Positions 1 to 9,937 of a stretch of DNA of 64,000 nucleotides are shown piece after piece (the first letter of the stretch is position 1; every line of letters starts with the position of its first letter). A program made the position numbers and the translations under genes. The notes below the pieces were generated by a model. That model ran no database searches and was not told where the DNA came from. It was given only the letters and a program-made list of their open reading frames with translations. The DNA is from Globisporangium splendens (lineage: Eukaryota > Oomycota > Peronosporomycetes > Pythiales > Pythiaceae), in assembly GCA_006386115.1 (NCBI GenBank), contig VFIW01000066.1, forward strand, positions 124,001 through 188,000. Direction: 5' to 3'.

Positions 1-3000
1 TTTGTTGACAGTGGACGATCGTCGTCTCAAGGACGACGTCGGAGAATTCAGGAGTGGTTCTGAGGAGCCTCCGCGAGGAGATCCTGCTGAGTTGGAGGGC
101 GACAGGTTATCTACTTCTTTGTATTTCCGCCGCGCTTGCTTGGAGAATAGTGTGCGTAGCCCGATTCGCCGCGCAAGCAGATCTCGCAAGAGCCCCAATC
201 GCCGTGTGGGCGTCTTCTTCTTCATTGCCAGCGGAGCGTTAGGTGCACCTGTGTCGGCTTCTGTCGGACCTCCACCAGGTACAATCGTCAGGTCTTCCCC
301 ACCGGACGAGTTCGATGGCTGAGAAAGAAGCTCTTCGTTGAGTGACTCCTTCGACTGAGCCTGTTTTCGTGAATGCAACATTGGTTTCCTGAAGGCTGGG
401 GTGCTTCCCAGTTTGTTTGCCATGACAGCAGGGTCATTAATCCCCATTGGTTTCGTTCCTGGAGCAAATTTACCCTGCAAAACGTTCTTTGGAGGTAGTG
501 AAGGCACCTTGAAGGTCTCGTCTGCGCCGTCGTAGATGCTCGTGCTGCCTTTGCCTTTGAGTGGCGGCAGTACGAAGGTCTCGCGCATGATCTCGGCTTC
601 TTTCTCGAGAGCGTTCTCGGCGTCGAAGTCTTCGTCTTCGTCCAGAATGTCTTCTTCATCGTCTTCCGGAAGCCAAATCACGAGGCGATAGTCGTTTTTC
701 CGCCACTGTGCGTACACGGCAAGCGATAACATGAGGATCAACGGCACAAAGATCGACGTCACCAAGATGAAACTCGATTGCGTGGACGCATACACGAACA
801 TCCCCGAGCAGATCACGAGCACTTCGGATGCGGCAGCGAGCATGAATGGCAGCTTGAAAGCACGAACAAATAGGTACACTTTTGTCGCGTACTCGGATAA
901 AAGCTGCTCCTTTTGCAGGAAAAATGCACGCGACGTCGCGAGCGACAACCCCACAAAGAGCACCACGATGAACGCGAGCACACCGAAGATCCACAACGGC
1001 CATTTCTGGCCCGCGACAGGCACGCGGATCGTGTCGTTTGCATCGCTGCCAAACGCAACAGCCAGGAGGAGGGAAATGTAGAAGAACGAGAGGAAGCCTA
1101 GCACGAATTCCGGTGTCGTCGGCATATCGAAATGGCGCCATTCCATGTGGTCGTGGCCGAAGAAAGTGACACCGCCGGCCTCTTGTTTGTTCATCCGTGG
1201 AAGATTTTTGCCGATGATCTCGATGCACAGCGCAGTACCGAACACCATGTAGAGGAACGCATGGCCGAGGATCCAGTACTCGCCGCAGGTTGCCGCAAGG
1301 CACACGCGTACGCTGCTCATGAGGAACACGATGTACCCGGCCGACCAGGACAGGAAGCCGCGACTGAGCATGTAGATGCACAAATCGACGAGCATGACCG
1401 TGATCGTGATGCCTATTGCTTGCGTAGGGTAGGCCGACCGAACGCTCGTGACAATGCAGTAAATGATGAGAATCGTAATCGAGCCGCCATAGTACCTCCG
1501 ATTGGTCGCTCGTCGGGTCTCTGCGGACGTGACGAATGCATTGTTGAGGATGTCGGCACGACTGAAGCCTGGGATCGACTGCTCGACGGTATAGTGATCG
1601 CCCATGAGCGGCGCAAAGACGGATTCCTTGCGACTCGGTTTGAGTGATTGCTTTTGTTGCTCCACAGCAGATTCCTGCTGCTGTTGGTCCTTTGCAGTGG
1701 CGAGCTTGAGTCCGAGCGTGCCGAGGTTTTTGAACTTGGTTTTGAGCATGTTCACTTTCTTCGTCGCGCCGACGGCCGAGACGATCTGGGAAAGTGATTT
1801 CGTGATCTTCGAGTCGTTCGTGAACGCGATCCAGATCATAGGCATCATATTGAGCGTGAGGAAAATGGGGCTGAGCGAGAAAAAATCGAGGTCTTCGCCG
1901 CCGATAAATACTTTCGGGTCAGCAAACGTGGCTGAAAAGAGAAACACGAACGCAAACAGGAAGGTGAGCGCAAACAAGCGCAAGATGGTGTCGGTCATGC
2001 GCCAGCCGAGCTTGACCCAGCGCACGAGGCCATACACCGTGCAAAGCGCGCCGATCCCGAGAAAGATGAGCGCAAAGCCGACGGCAGGCGGCGTCACCAG
2101 CAAAATCGAAGTCACCCCCCAAGCGATCAGGATCAGCACGGGGCTCACGAAGATAGCGCTGAAGGCCAAAGTCGCGTAGAACAAATTGCGTCGGGACTCA
2201 AGGTTTTGGGGACTCTCGTTGCAACAGAGGAAGAGGAGCGCCACGATATCCTTCTTCTTCTTGCCAGCTCCTGCGATTGCCAAGTTGCTTTTCTTCGCGC
2301 TGGGATCGGTAGCAAGTGCTTTGGCGCCAGGTTTTGAGCTTGCTTCTGCCTTTGCAGCCGACAATGTCACTGGCTTGTCCTTCTCAACCACTTTCTCGGC
2401 AAGAAACGAGTGCACGCGTTCAATGCGCCAGTTCATTCGCTTTAAGTAGCACCAAGATCGCGAGAAACGTGAAGTTTGGGAGGAATTGCGCTGCGAGTTT
2501 GACGAATACGCCACGACTAAACTCCTTCGAGTACGTCGCAGGCACGACATCAAACGATTCGTGCGGCGACGCGATGATAAAGTACATGCTCAGCGTTTTA
2601 TCGAGATACGCTTGGTTCAGGTTCATGCCCGTGATGATACCGTTCTGGAACGCATCACCATACTCGTTGACCGCATGAGCGGAGAAGTTCTGCGCCACGG
2701 CTTTGAAGTCGCCCACGACATCCATCAATTGGGCGTACTCGCGCGTGTCTGTCCATCCAAATGTAGTGTTGAGCCATTCGGGCGTCGACGCAGCGTCGTC
2801 GACTCGACGGAACACGAACAGCTCCGCATCAAAGTTGATCGTGAATCGCGCGTACGGAGCGTACCCGCACTTGGAAATGAGCGTGGCATTGCCCTTGTTG
2901 TTGTTGCTCGCGGAGTCGGAACGTACGAGGAGCCCGCCTTTCGATCGATCCATGCGAAAGTAGCTCAGCATGAGCGTGTCTGACGTAGAGTAGACGCGAC

Positions 3001-3897
3001 CATAGAGCCACGAGTCTTCGTTGGGAAAGTATCCGTCCATGCCTCCCGACACGACCACGGACCCGGAAAGAAACACTTGCTCGACGCGCACTTGGAACGG
3101 GAGCGCAGTCATGCGGAGTCGCATGCACGGCGTCGTGGTGCTGATGAAGGTGCCATTGCTCGAAGTGCACTCCCCATCGGACGTGAGCGGGATCCAGATT
3201 TCCTCTACTCACAAGGGCTGCTTGGACATTTTCCATTTCGAATCGTCCGCACTGATTGTCTGCTGCGTGATTGCAGTAAACCCCGAGCAGTAGATCGAGT
3301 TTATGGTGACTTCGGCGATGAGATCGTCGCCGAATTCGAAGCCCGAGTCTTCGTCGTACACCTTGATCATGATTTCGGTGCCTGCGAGTCGGAAGCCAAA
3401 GTTCAAGTCGCGCATCTGGTCGTTTTCCCCCGTGCAGCCTTTGCTTTCGCATGACTGCCACTGCGGATCGAGCGAATTCAAGATCACGGCCGAGCGGCGC
3501 ACGTTGTCGCCGATGCTCGCCTCAATGTACGCGTCCGTGAGCAAACCTGCTTTGCCAAAGCCGTCGAGGTTGGGCAGATTGCGCATTTCGATGATCGTGA
3601 TCGTGAGATTCCCACCCGCAGCGGCATACTCGCCGCCATCGGGGCAGTTAGAGGGGCCACCCGTGCAGGAAACTTGGTCAGCCCCTTTGTCTTGGAGTAG
3701 CGCGGGTCGGGATACCCGACTTCGTTGGTTGTCTGGGCATGCACTGGAGGCGCGTGTGGAGTGAGAATGAAGGCACCGGTGTATAAGATAGCGAAGAGAC
3801 GAAGAGGAAGCCTCAGGAGCGTTGCTGATCTGCGTGAGGTATACTGCGAGGGCCATGTTGTCGCTCCAGCTCTTTGACGGCGCCGTGGATGTGTCAT
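1..3897 (-). CDS. C2-domain multi-pass membrane protein (3' end outside window; two apparent frame breaks)
   Basis: Secretory-pathway membrane protein of unknown function. Reading the minus strand gives a hydrophobic leader ending HAPPVHA (about 3780-3730), a C2 domain (about 3625-3300, ITIIEMRNLPNLDGFG...), a lumenal region with NxT/NxS sites, then about nine hydrophobic spans between 2480 and 690. An acidic cytoplasmic tail follows (DDEEDILDEDEDFD near 650) and runs off the left edge. A 72-nt intron (3141-3212; GTGAGT donor, TTCATCAG acceptor) removes an in-frame TGA. Two single-base shifts are needed to keep the protein continuous: at CCCC 3682-3685 and at TTT 2441-2443. The first joins leader to C2, the second joins the first span to its basic cytoplasmic flank. 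The start is uncertain: the ATG at 3897 is in the leader frame, and another ATG lies at 3973 in the C2 frame. The topology loosely resembles Wntless/TMEM181-type proteins, but I cannot assign a family. Confidence 0.75.
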
Positions 3898-3973
3898 GTT
3901 GCTGTACCGAGTAGGTGGAAGTCGTAGCTAGCGCCTCATAATGCTTGAGGGTGAATGCCAGACACAGCTTCAT

Positions 3974-4442
3974 TGCGGGTGACGACGTTTCATCGAGGAG
4001 CGCGGAAGAAACGACCGCGAAATGGATGAAAATAATAACCGCAGCGAGAAGGAGAGGGAGGGAGGGGAGGGGAGGGGGGCAGACACTCGTTTATTTTCCA
4101 GAACATGCCTGTGGCCGACAAGATGATCCACCCGCACAGATTTAGTAGCATCCAAACGGCAGTGCTGCTGGCACTTTGTCTCTCTGAAGGTGAGGCTGCG
4201 ACGTTGAAGACCAACGAAGGCAAAGGCGATATCAAATACGTTGGGACGGTCATGCTCACATATATTTCGGACAGATGCGCTTTTTGTGTTCGTTTACAAT
4301 TTTAACAGAATCCATCCATTGCGTTCAAAAAAACACCTGGCGTGTGCAGCCAAGCGCTCTCATGTGTTCAGCAATGCGAACCACACAAGAGAGTAAAAGC
4401 AAGAAGTCGAGCGAGAATACAAACACGTTTGCAGCGATGCGC
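3974..4442. other. Intergenic, purine-rich tract, no gene seen
   Basis: Spacer between the 5' end of the C2 membrane protein gene and the 3' end of the copper chaperone gene. It contains a G-rich run at 4057-4080 (five G-tracts of 3-6 separated by single A). Otherwise there is no coding signal on either strand. Confidence 0.6.
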
Positions 4443-4751
4443 TTACGCCAACTCGACGCTCTTGCCGCTGGCCTTGGACCACTTGAGGAGCGCTTCGAGC
4501 ATCACATTCACATCGGCATCACCCGTGACGAGGATCTGCTGCTTCTCAACATCGCACTTGACATCCGTCACACCTGCGACACGGCCCACAGAGAAAGCAA
4601 GAGAGAGGTAAGACAATCTTGCAGACGCACACACCGTAAAGGACGCCGACAATGAGAGCTACGCACCGTCGATCTTGGTGAGGATGCGCGTGCAGGCGCT
4701 GGAGCAGCCGTCGCAGGTCATACCCACCTTGAATTCGGTCACCGTCGCCAT
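4443..4751 (-). CDS. ATX1: ATX1/ATOX1-like copper chaperone
   Basis: Small cytosolic metallochaperone that would carry Cu(I) to P-type ATPases of the secretory pathway. Two exons: 4667-4751 and 4443-4573, joined across a 93-nt intron (GTGCGT donor, CGCAG acceptor), give 71 residues, the usual size for the family. The start ATG at 4751 opens MATVTEFKVGMTCDGCSSAC. The metal-binding motif M-T-C-D-G-C is intact (Cys13, Cys16), and a lysine-rich C-terminal helix follows (KWSKASGK). The beta-alpha-beta-beta-alpha-beta pattern of the heavy-metal-associated fold is readable (GVTDVKCDVEKQQILVTG). The next gene upstream, the cysteine protease, is on the same strand and ends about 1 kb away, so this gene has its own promoter, which includes the palindrome at 5246-5269. 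Confidence 0.93.
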
Positions 4752-5753
4752 CTTGACTGAGAGAGATTTGCTTGAGCTTTGAAGGCGTGCGCGCTTGGGT
4801 GCAGATTGCAGAGTGGGGCAACTTGGTTCTCTCGAAGCTCAGCAGCAACTTGACCGAGCACGCAGGTTGCGGGAAGGTTGCACTCCTTCGGACTGACACG
4901 TGAGCGAGGTTTTTCTTTCGATGTTCTCCTGCTCCAGATGGAGGGAATGCACGAGAGCTCTGTGCACTTGCATGATATGCAAATCAGCAGGACATGCAAA
5001 AACTAAGGTTATGCTTTTACTGAGTATTAGCTAAAGTACGCATGCGTGTGAACGAGGATTTAGATGTAGCTTCAACGCGCAACAGCACAACACGCGCAAT
5101 GAAGACGTTGGATCTTGCGCCACCGAGATGAGCATTCGTAGACCAGCAGGACACCCCTTGGCCACGCGGCATTGCAGCGCAGGCGAACTGCTTCCGCTTG
5201 GTGGGGTATCTTTCTCAGGAGGGTTTCCAGTCAGAATGTGGGCGTGTCAACAATGGCGCTATTGTTGACATGGCTGCGCATTACATCCGCTTCCATGCCA
5301 GAAGATCACCAGGATCTCTACGTTGCGCATGGGTGTGCGACTGAGTGATTGATGCACACCATGATGCAGTAGACACTAGTGCGCTACGCTGTGCTCCTTT
5401 CCGTATGTCTGTGCAGATGATCTTCAACGCAATCGTACATGGTTCTCTCGCGCTTTGCACCCACTTCCGAAATCATCAGGTTATCAACCCCACACTGTAC
5501 ATCCGCACTGCGGATGTATGCTGTGAGAATTCCGCACAATGTGGTCGGATTGATGCGATACAATATTATCTTTACTTTATTTCGTAAACGTCAATGCAAA
5601 AATGCAATGCAACAAACAATTCTGAAAACGAAATGCAAGCAAATGGGCTACGATGGCGACTCACGAGACCGTACTTTCAACGATCTCAAAGAGTGCGATC
5701 GGACCGAACTCGATGACTGAAAATTCAAAAACATTGATGCAAATAGAAAGCTC
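4752..5753. other. Intergenic region of 1 kb, no gene seen
   Basis: Lies between the copper chaperone start and the protease stop, both on the minus strand. It holds only short open frames without recognisable domains. The one distinctive element is the 24-nt inverted repeat at 5246-5269, about 500 nt upstream of the copper chaperone start. Confidence 0.6.
5246..5269. promoter_or_regulatory. 24-nt near-perfect palindrome
   Basis: Arms GTCAACAAT and ATTGTTGAC flank the centre GGCGCT; one internal base pair is mismatched. It sits in the upstream region of the copper chaperone gene. The half-site contains AACAAT, also found in the palindromes at 7598-7617 and 9430-9451. A protein-binding role is inference from symmetry only. 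Confidence 0.4.
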
Positions 5754-7313
5754 TTACATCTCCGCCATTACGTCGTACACGCTCGCCTTCTTGAAGTCTT
5801 CGTCGTTGTTCAGTTCAAGACCGACGTTCACGCAGAAGAGCGATTCGGAGCTGTCGTCTCCGCTGCTAGTGAACTCGATTTCATAGTTGCCCGATGGAGC
5901 AATGACAGGAAGGTTCACATCGACCTTAATGTCCGACGGCTTGCCCTGCTTCACTGGGCATTCGAATCCGTGGACATCAATGTGTCCAAGACCAAGAGGC
6001 AGAGGCACATGAGTTTCGCCACAGAGCTTGCCGCGGTGGCCAAACACTTGTTGACCCGCGAGCCTCACCACCAGCTTGAAGTTTGCGCTGCTGAAATCGC
6101 GCTTCGAGTTGCCTTTACCGTAGAACGTGATCGGCTTGCCGCGCTTTGGATCCTTTGGCGAGATTTCAAGGTCATCGAACAAGATAGTGGCCTTGTCCTT
6201 GTCGCCACACTGTGAAATCTTCGCCGAAGAGAAGACATCCGAAGAGATCTCGGAACGAATCGTCTTCTTAGACTTGCTAGTCTTAGCGTCATCAGTCTGG
6301 ATCCACTGCGCAAAAGGATAGCTTGGAGCCAAAGCGATACCACACTGGCCGGACGCACCGTTCAGTCCTCGCGCTAAACGAATGTAACCTTGCTCACCCC
6401 AGGACGCTCCCCACGAGTTCTTCACCTTCCAGAACTTTTGACCGTTTTCGGTGCCGTATCCAACAGCAAGCACGCCATGATCCAGCTGAGTACCACACGT
6501 CAAGTTGAAGACGCCAGACTTGTAAAATTGGAAAGCGCGTTGGTCAGCTTCGATGGCGACGGAGACAGGTTGCTGCGCAACGGCAACTTGCAGCGCATGC
6601 TCGTCGTTAGGGTTCACATCTTGGTAGCCCGTGACCTTGACGATTTCTTTGCAAGTACGGCAAGTCGATTGCTGCGCATGGTATTCGTACTCCGTGTCAG
6701 AGCAAATACCACCGTTGTCTTCAATCCACTCAAACGCGTGGTCCATCAACCCACCGTTGCAGCCCATATCGCCATTGTTGTCGCAGTCAACAAGTTCTTG
6801 CTCCGACAAGCTTGGCAATTTGCCACCTGACACGAAAGCAGCACCTTCCACGGCGCCAGTCGTAGAAAACGCCCAGCACGACCCGCATTGACCTTGGTTC
6901 TTCACAGGGGTCACAGCACCCTTCTCCACCCAATCAACGCTCTCTGGAAGCTTGACGTCACGAAACACACCTTCCTTTCGCTTCGCGAGACGGCTCTGCA
7001 AGTACCCCTCAGGCATATCAAAGCCATTCATACGCGCCTTGAACTCATCATGCGACAAGTGCGAGTATTCGTTATGGCCAAGTGTCACGCCCGTGTACTC
7101 GTACTCCTTGTTGTGCATTAAAATGTACAAGTCGTTCGCAATGTAGTTCTCCAGACGACGCGCGTACTCGAGCGCACTGCTGAACGTCAGCTTGTGTTGG
7201 CTCATCCAGTTCTCGAACTCCGACTCGTACTGGAGAGGGGTCTTCGCGCGCGTGAGCGACGCCGTGCCCATGAGCGCGAGCGCGAGCAGGCTGAAGGTCT
7301 GGAACACGCGCAT
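5754..7313 (-). CDS. Cathepsin L-like cysteine protease (C1A) with C-terminal ML domain
   Basis: Secreted or vacuolar papain-family protease of 519 residues, intronless. The start is ATG 7313 ([16 protein letters not shown]), which gives a signal peptide of about 23 residues; upstream in-frame codons lack such a leader. Domains: signal 1-23; I29-type inhibitory propeptide about 25-115; C1A peptidase about 124-340; ML (MD-2-related lipid-recognition) domain about 366-503. Catalytic residues are present: oxyanion Gln140, Cys146 in QCGSCWAFS, His279 in [11 protein letters not shown], Asn299 in [12 protein letters not shown]. The GCNGG motif is at 184-188. The ML part has the expected cysteines (Cys369, Cys431, Cys452, Cys494). 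Such protease-ML fusions are, to my knowledge, characteristic of oomycetes and otherwise rare. The ML domain may direct the enzyme to sterol or lipid surfaces; that is inference. Confidence 0.95.
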   Translation of the reverse strand: MRVFQTFSLLALALMGTASLTRAKTPLQYESEFENWMSQHKLTFSSALEYARRLENYIANDLYILMHNKEYEYTGVTLGHNEYSHLSHDEFKARMNGFDMPEGYLQSRLAKRKEGVFRDVKLPESVDWVEKGAVTPVKNQGQCGSCWAFSTTGAVEGAAFVSGGKLPSLSEQELVDCDNNGDMGCNGGLMDHAFEWIEDNGGICSDTEYEYHAQQSTCRTCKEIVKVTGYQDVNPNDEHALQVAVAQQPVSVAIEADQRAFQFYKSGVFNLTCGTQLDHGVLAVGYGTENGQKFWKVKNSWGASWGEQGYIRLARGLNGASGQCGIALAPSYPFAQWIQTDDAKTSKSKKTIRSEISSDVFSSAKISQCGDKDKATILFDDLEISPKDPKRGKPITFYGKGNSKRDFSSANFKLVVRLAGQQVFGHRGKLCGETHVPLPLGLGHIDVHGFECPVKQGKPSDIKVDVNLPVIAPSGNYEIEFTSSGDDSSESLFCVNVGLELNNDEDFKKASVYDVMAEM

Positions 7314-8757
7314 CTTTGGCTGTTGACGAGTGCGCGGGGGTGGCGGAAGGCGGAGGCTTCTTCTTCTTGGGGCTTCGCTTGCGGCGTGTGACGCAAGATC
7401 GGATGTGAGGATGGCGAGCGTTGAAGTTCTCTCTTGCTTGCCATTTAAAAGGGGGGAGGAGGAAAGGCAAAGGGAAAGTGGGTGTCGCACCCGCTGACCT
7501 CCGCTAACACCCAATTATTGATTCTATGTTGGTTTTTGTAAGCTCGAGAGGGGTGTTGAAGGGCGTTAGAGGAGGTTAAGCGACTCGGAGGGAACTGAGA
7601 GAACAAATTTGTTCTCTGCTCATTCAGCGGGACCAACACTCTCGCAGCCAATCCGATACCGATAACGCACGCCACCCACGAAACGTGCGTGGAACGAGCC
7701 AATATCCTTCTTTGTTTCGTTAAAAATGTAGGAAACAATTACCTGCAATTATCATTAATGCGTAATGGAAAAGGATGGGACTACATTATTAGTCACAGAC
7801 GCTCACAAACCAATTACTTCCATAAACTGAATCAAGTTGTGGTGTGCCCTACGAGAGGTAAAAAGCCCAGCTTATTCCTGAACTTACTGCAACACCCTCA
7901 GTAGAGCGCTCTTCCATGCCTTCAACTTGAAGGCAACGCCATGATCTTCAATCGCGCAGAGAGCCTTGTGCAGTGTCGCATTGAAGGTCAAGAGCTCACT
8001 GACTGCAACGTACAAATTCGCAGCGTCGAATCAACGGTTTCTAGATACAGTGAGACCTCTGTTTATGCATATCATGCACTCAAATGTAAGAAAAGGTTAG
8101 CGTACTGTAGCAGTTGTTTAAATTAATGGCTCCCTTTAGTGATAATAGGATTCCGCATCTAGACAGGTTTTATCCCTCATATAAAGGTTAAATGCAACCT
8201 ACAAAGCCAAAGCTTCGTGTGCTGCTGTTGCAGATGGTAGCTCCGGAAAGCGTTGTGCCAGAGGATCAGGAAAGCTGGCAAGTGTACAAAAGTCTTGAAA
8301 TCGCTTTGAGTGGAGGCGTAGTCTCGGCGAGTGCTCTGACGCAGCCTGTGCCGTGCGACATCGACACCTACGGCTGCATCTGCATTAAGCTCGTGTCCTT
8401 CTCCAATATTCACAAGCTTTCAAGAATGAGAATGAATACGCTTACGAATAGGAAAATGGATTGATAGTATTGAACCCATTTTAACTGATATCAATAGAAA
8501 TAGGAGGTGGAGTTTCGAGAAGATCTCGTAGGTTCAACCTCAGTGTACCCAAGGTTTATAGGTTTTATTGTGCATGTTTAGATATTCGTTATAAATCTCT
8601 GGGAGCCCTTGAGGTTCATTGTAAGTAGCGGCAGGAACCATAACTACATTTAATTCAGTTGCAATTTTACCACCAAGCCCCCAAGTCTACTTCCTCCCTC
8701 CAAGTCGGGAGACGCTTCCTCTGGCACAAGCGTGTGTGCCGTGTTTGAGGGACTGTT
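7314..8757. other. Gene-poor spacer, no intact gene seen
   Basis: Lies upstream of the protease gene and before the transposase relic. It includes a perfect 20-nt palindrome (7598-7617) and a possible pogo/Tigger-like terminus (TA followed by CAGTGAGACCTCTG at 8047). Short open frames on both strands, for example 8177-8464, have no recognisable domain. AT content looks higher than in the flanking genes. Confidence 0.55.
7598..7617. promoter_or_regulatory. Perfect 20-nt palindrome upstream of the protease gene
   Basis: The sequence AGAGAACAAATTTGTTCTCT equals its own reverse complement over all 20 bases. It lies about 285 nt upstream of the protease start codon (7313). It is a plausible site for a dimeric DNA-binding protein; no known oomycete factor is assigned. 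Confidence 0.45.
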
Positions 8758-9431
8758 GTGAACAGCGTCCTCTTACAAGCGCCATTGCTCAAGCCTCATC
8801 ACAAGGCGGCGCGAACCACCAATGCAACCAAGAATGTGAGTCGAGGCAGTCGCCAGGGACGAGTCGTCTTCAGCGACAAGAAAAAGTTCAACTTGGACGG
8901 TCCTGATGGCTGCCAGTATCATTGGCACGACCTCAGGACCAAGAAAGAACTGTTTTCCAAGTGCGTGTGCGGCGGAGGAAGTGTGATGGGGTGGAGTGGA
9001 TTCAACTGCTATGGTAAATTTCTAGAGGGAGGACAAACCTCTGTCTTGTACGTAAGCACGTTAGGTGCATATCTGGTTCCCTTTACTAAAAGACTCGAGG
9101 AAAAAACAAATGAAAATAAGGTCATTTTCAGTAGGATGATGCATTTATTCATGAGTAAGTTGAGCAGAGAGCAAATTCAGGCTAGAGACACCAAGAAAAT
9201 GGATAGCCAAGCAAGAGTCCCGAGATAAACCCCATCGAGAATGCTTGGGGGATTCTAGCGGCAAAAGTCTGCGAAGGCGGGCGGCGGCTCGACACCAAGG
9301 CTCAATTGAAGCAAGAAATCGCGCACTGCTGGAGAAACATTGGTCAAGGGTATCTACAAAAGCTGGTAGATGGCATGCCCAGTCGTAAGATAGAAGTTGT
9401 TCTAAAGCGCGGTGGTCCCATTGATAAATAA
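8758..9431 (+). pseudogene. Tc1/mariner DDE transposase relic
   Basis: Decayed DNA transposon coding region. The first open piece (8758-9228) contains VVFSDKKKFNLDGPDG, GGGSVM and a C-terminal stretch recognisable as the degraded catalytic block. A one-base shift near 9216 moves to a second frame that reads SPEINPIENAWGILAAKV and ends at TAA 9429-9431. In Tc1-type enzymes these blocks are FSDEK...D, GGGSVMVW, the second catalytic Asp (here lost: the expected QQD segment reads as SRMM) and SPDLNPIEN, which holds the third acidic residue. The N-terminal helix-turn-helix region is missing or unrecognisable. With the frameshift, the lost Asp and SPD changed to SPE, the copy is inactive. No terminal inverted repeats or TA duplication could be paired with confidence. 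Confidence 0.85.
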
Positions 9432-9451
9432 ACAATGCAACTGCATTGTTT
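9430..9451. repeat. Inverted repeat at the transposase stop codon
   Basis: Perfect 10-nt arms AAACAATGCA and TGCATTGTTT are separated by AC, starting inside the stop codon of the transposase relic. It can form a hairpin in DNA or RNA. It may be part of the element's 3' end; function unknown. Confidence 0.45.
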
Positions 9452-9937
9452 CAATGTGCGTCTGGATTTACGCACAGGGTCAAATTACAAATCACAGGTT
9501 GCCTCTCTCTTTTTTTCTCTTTCTGTGTGGATTCTTGCAGAAATGAATAGTGTATCATAAATGAATCTGCATCACATCTATGTGGTGCCTCCCAAAACAA
9601 ATAATTGATCAAGAAAAGTAGAAATATGTTGGTGCGGCTGTGCTTCTATGCCAAGTTCCACCTTCTTTTCACTTCGGTTGCAGCATTGAAGAAAGAGCTG
9701 ACGTGAAGACTTCGAGCGCGCAGACGAGATCACGTCCCCCCGCGCGTTTATCCCTCCTCCTCTGCGCCTCCTCTGCGATCTGCACACACGTCGCCTCGCC
9801 GTTGGTGCAAACCACGAAACGCTTCGTGTCTTGCAACTGCTGCAGCTCTACCATCTCCATCTTCCGTCGCGCATTTCGTCAACCGTCCGACGTCAGCGTT
9901 AAAAGCAGTGCGCTCTCTCTGTGTATTTGGCGCTAGG
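9432..9937. other. Intergenic, polypyrimidine tract, no gene seen
   Basis: Spacer between the transposon relic and the RING gene. It carries a C/T-rich stretch at about 9504-9531. No conserved open frame is evident. Confidence 0.5.

Noticed and set aside
2392..2449. 58-nt intron that could explain the second frame break of the membrane protein
   Set aside because: GTGCTA is a poor donor, and the translated interval (RMNWRIERVHSFLAEK) looks like genuine cytoplasmic protein.
3209..3211. In-frame TGA between the C2 domain and the following region of the membrane protein gene
   Set aside because: It lies inside a well-formed 72-nt intron (3141-3212) with a GTGAGT donor, an internal CTCAC branch-like site and a TTCATCAG acceptor; removal keeps the frame.
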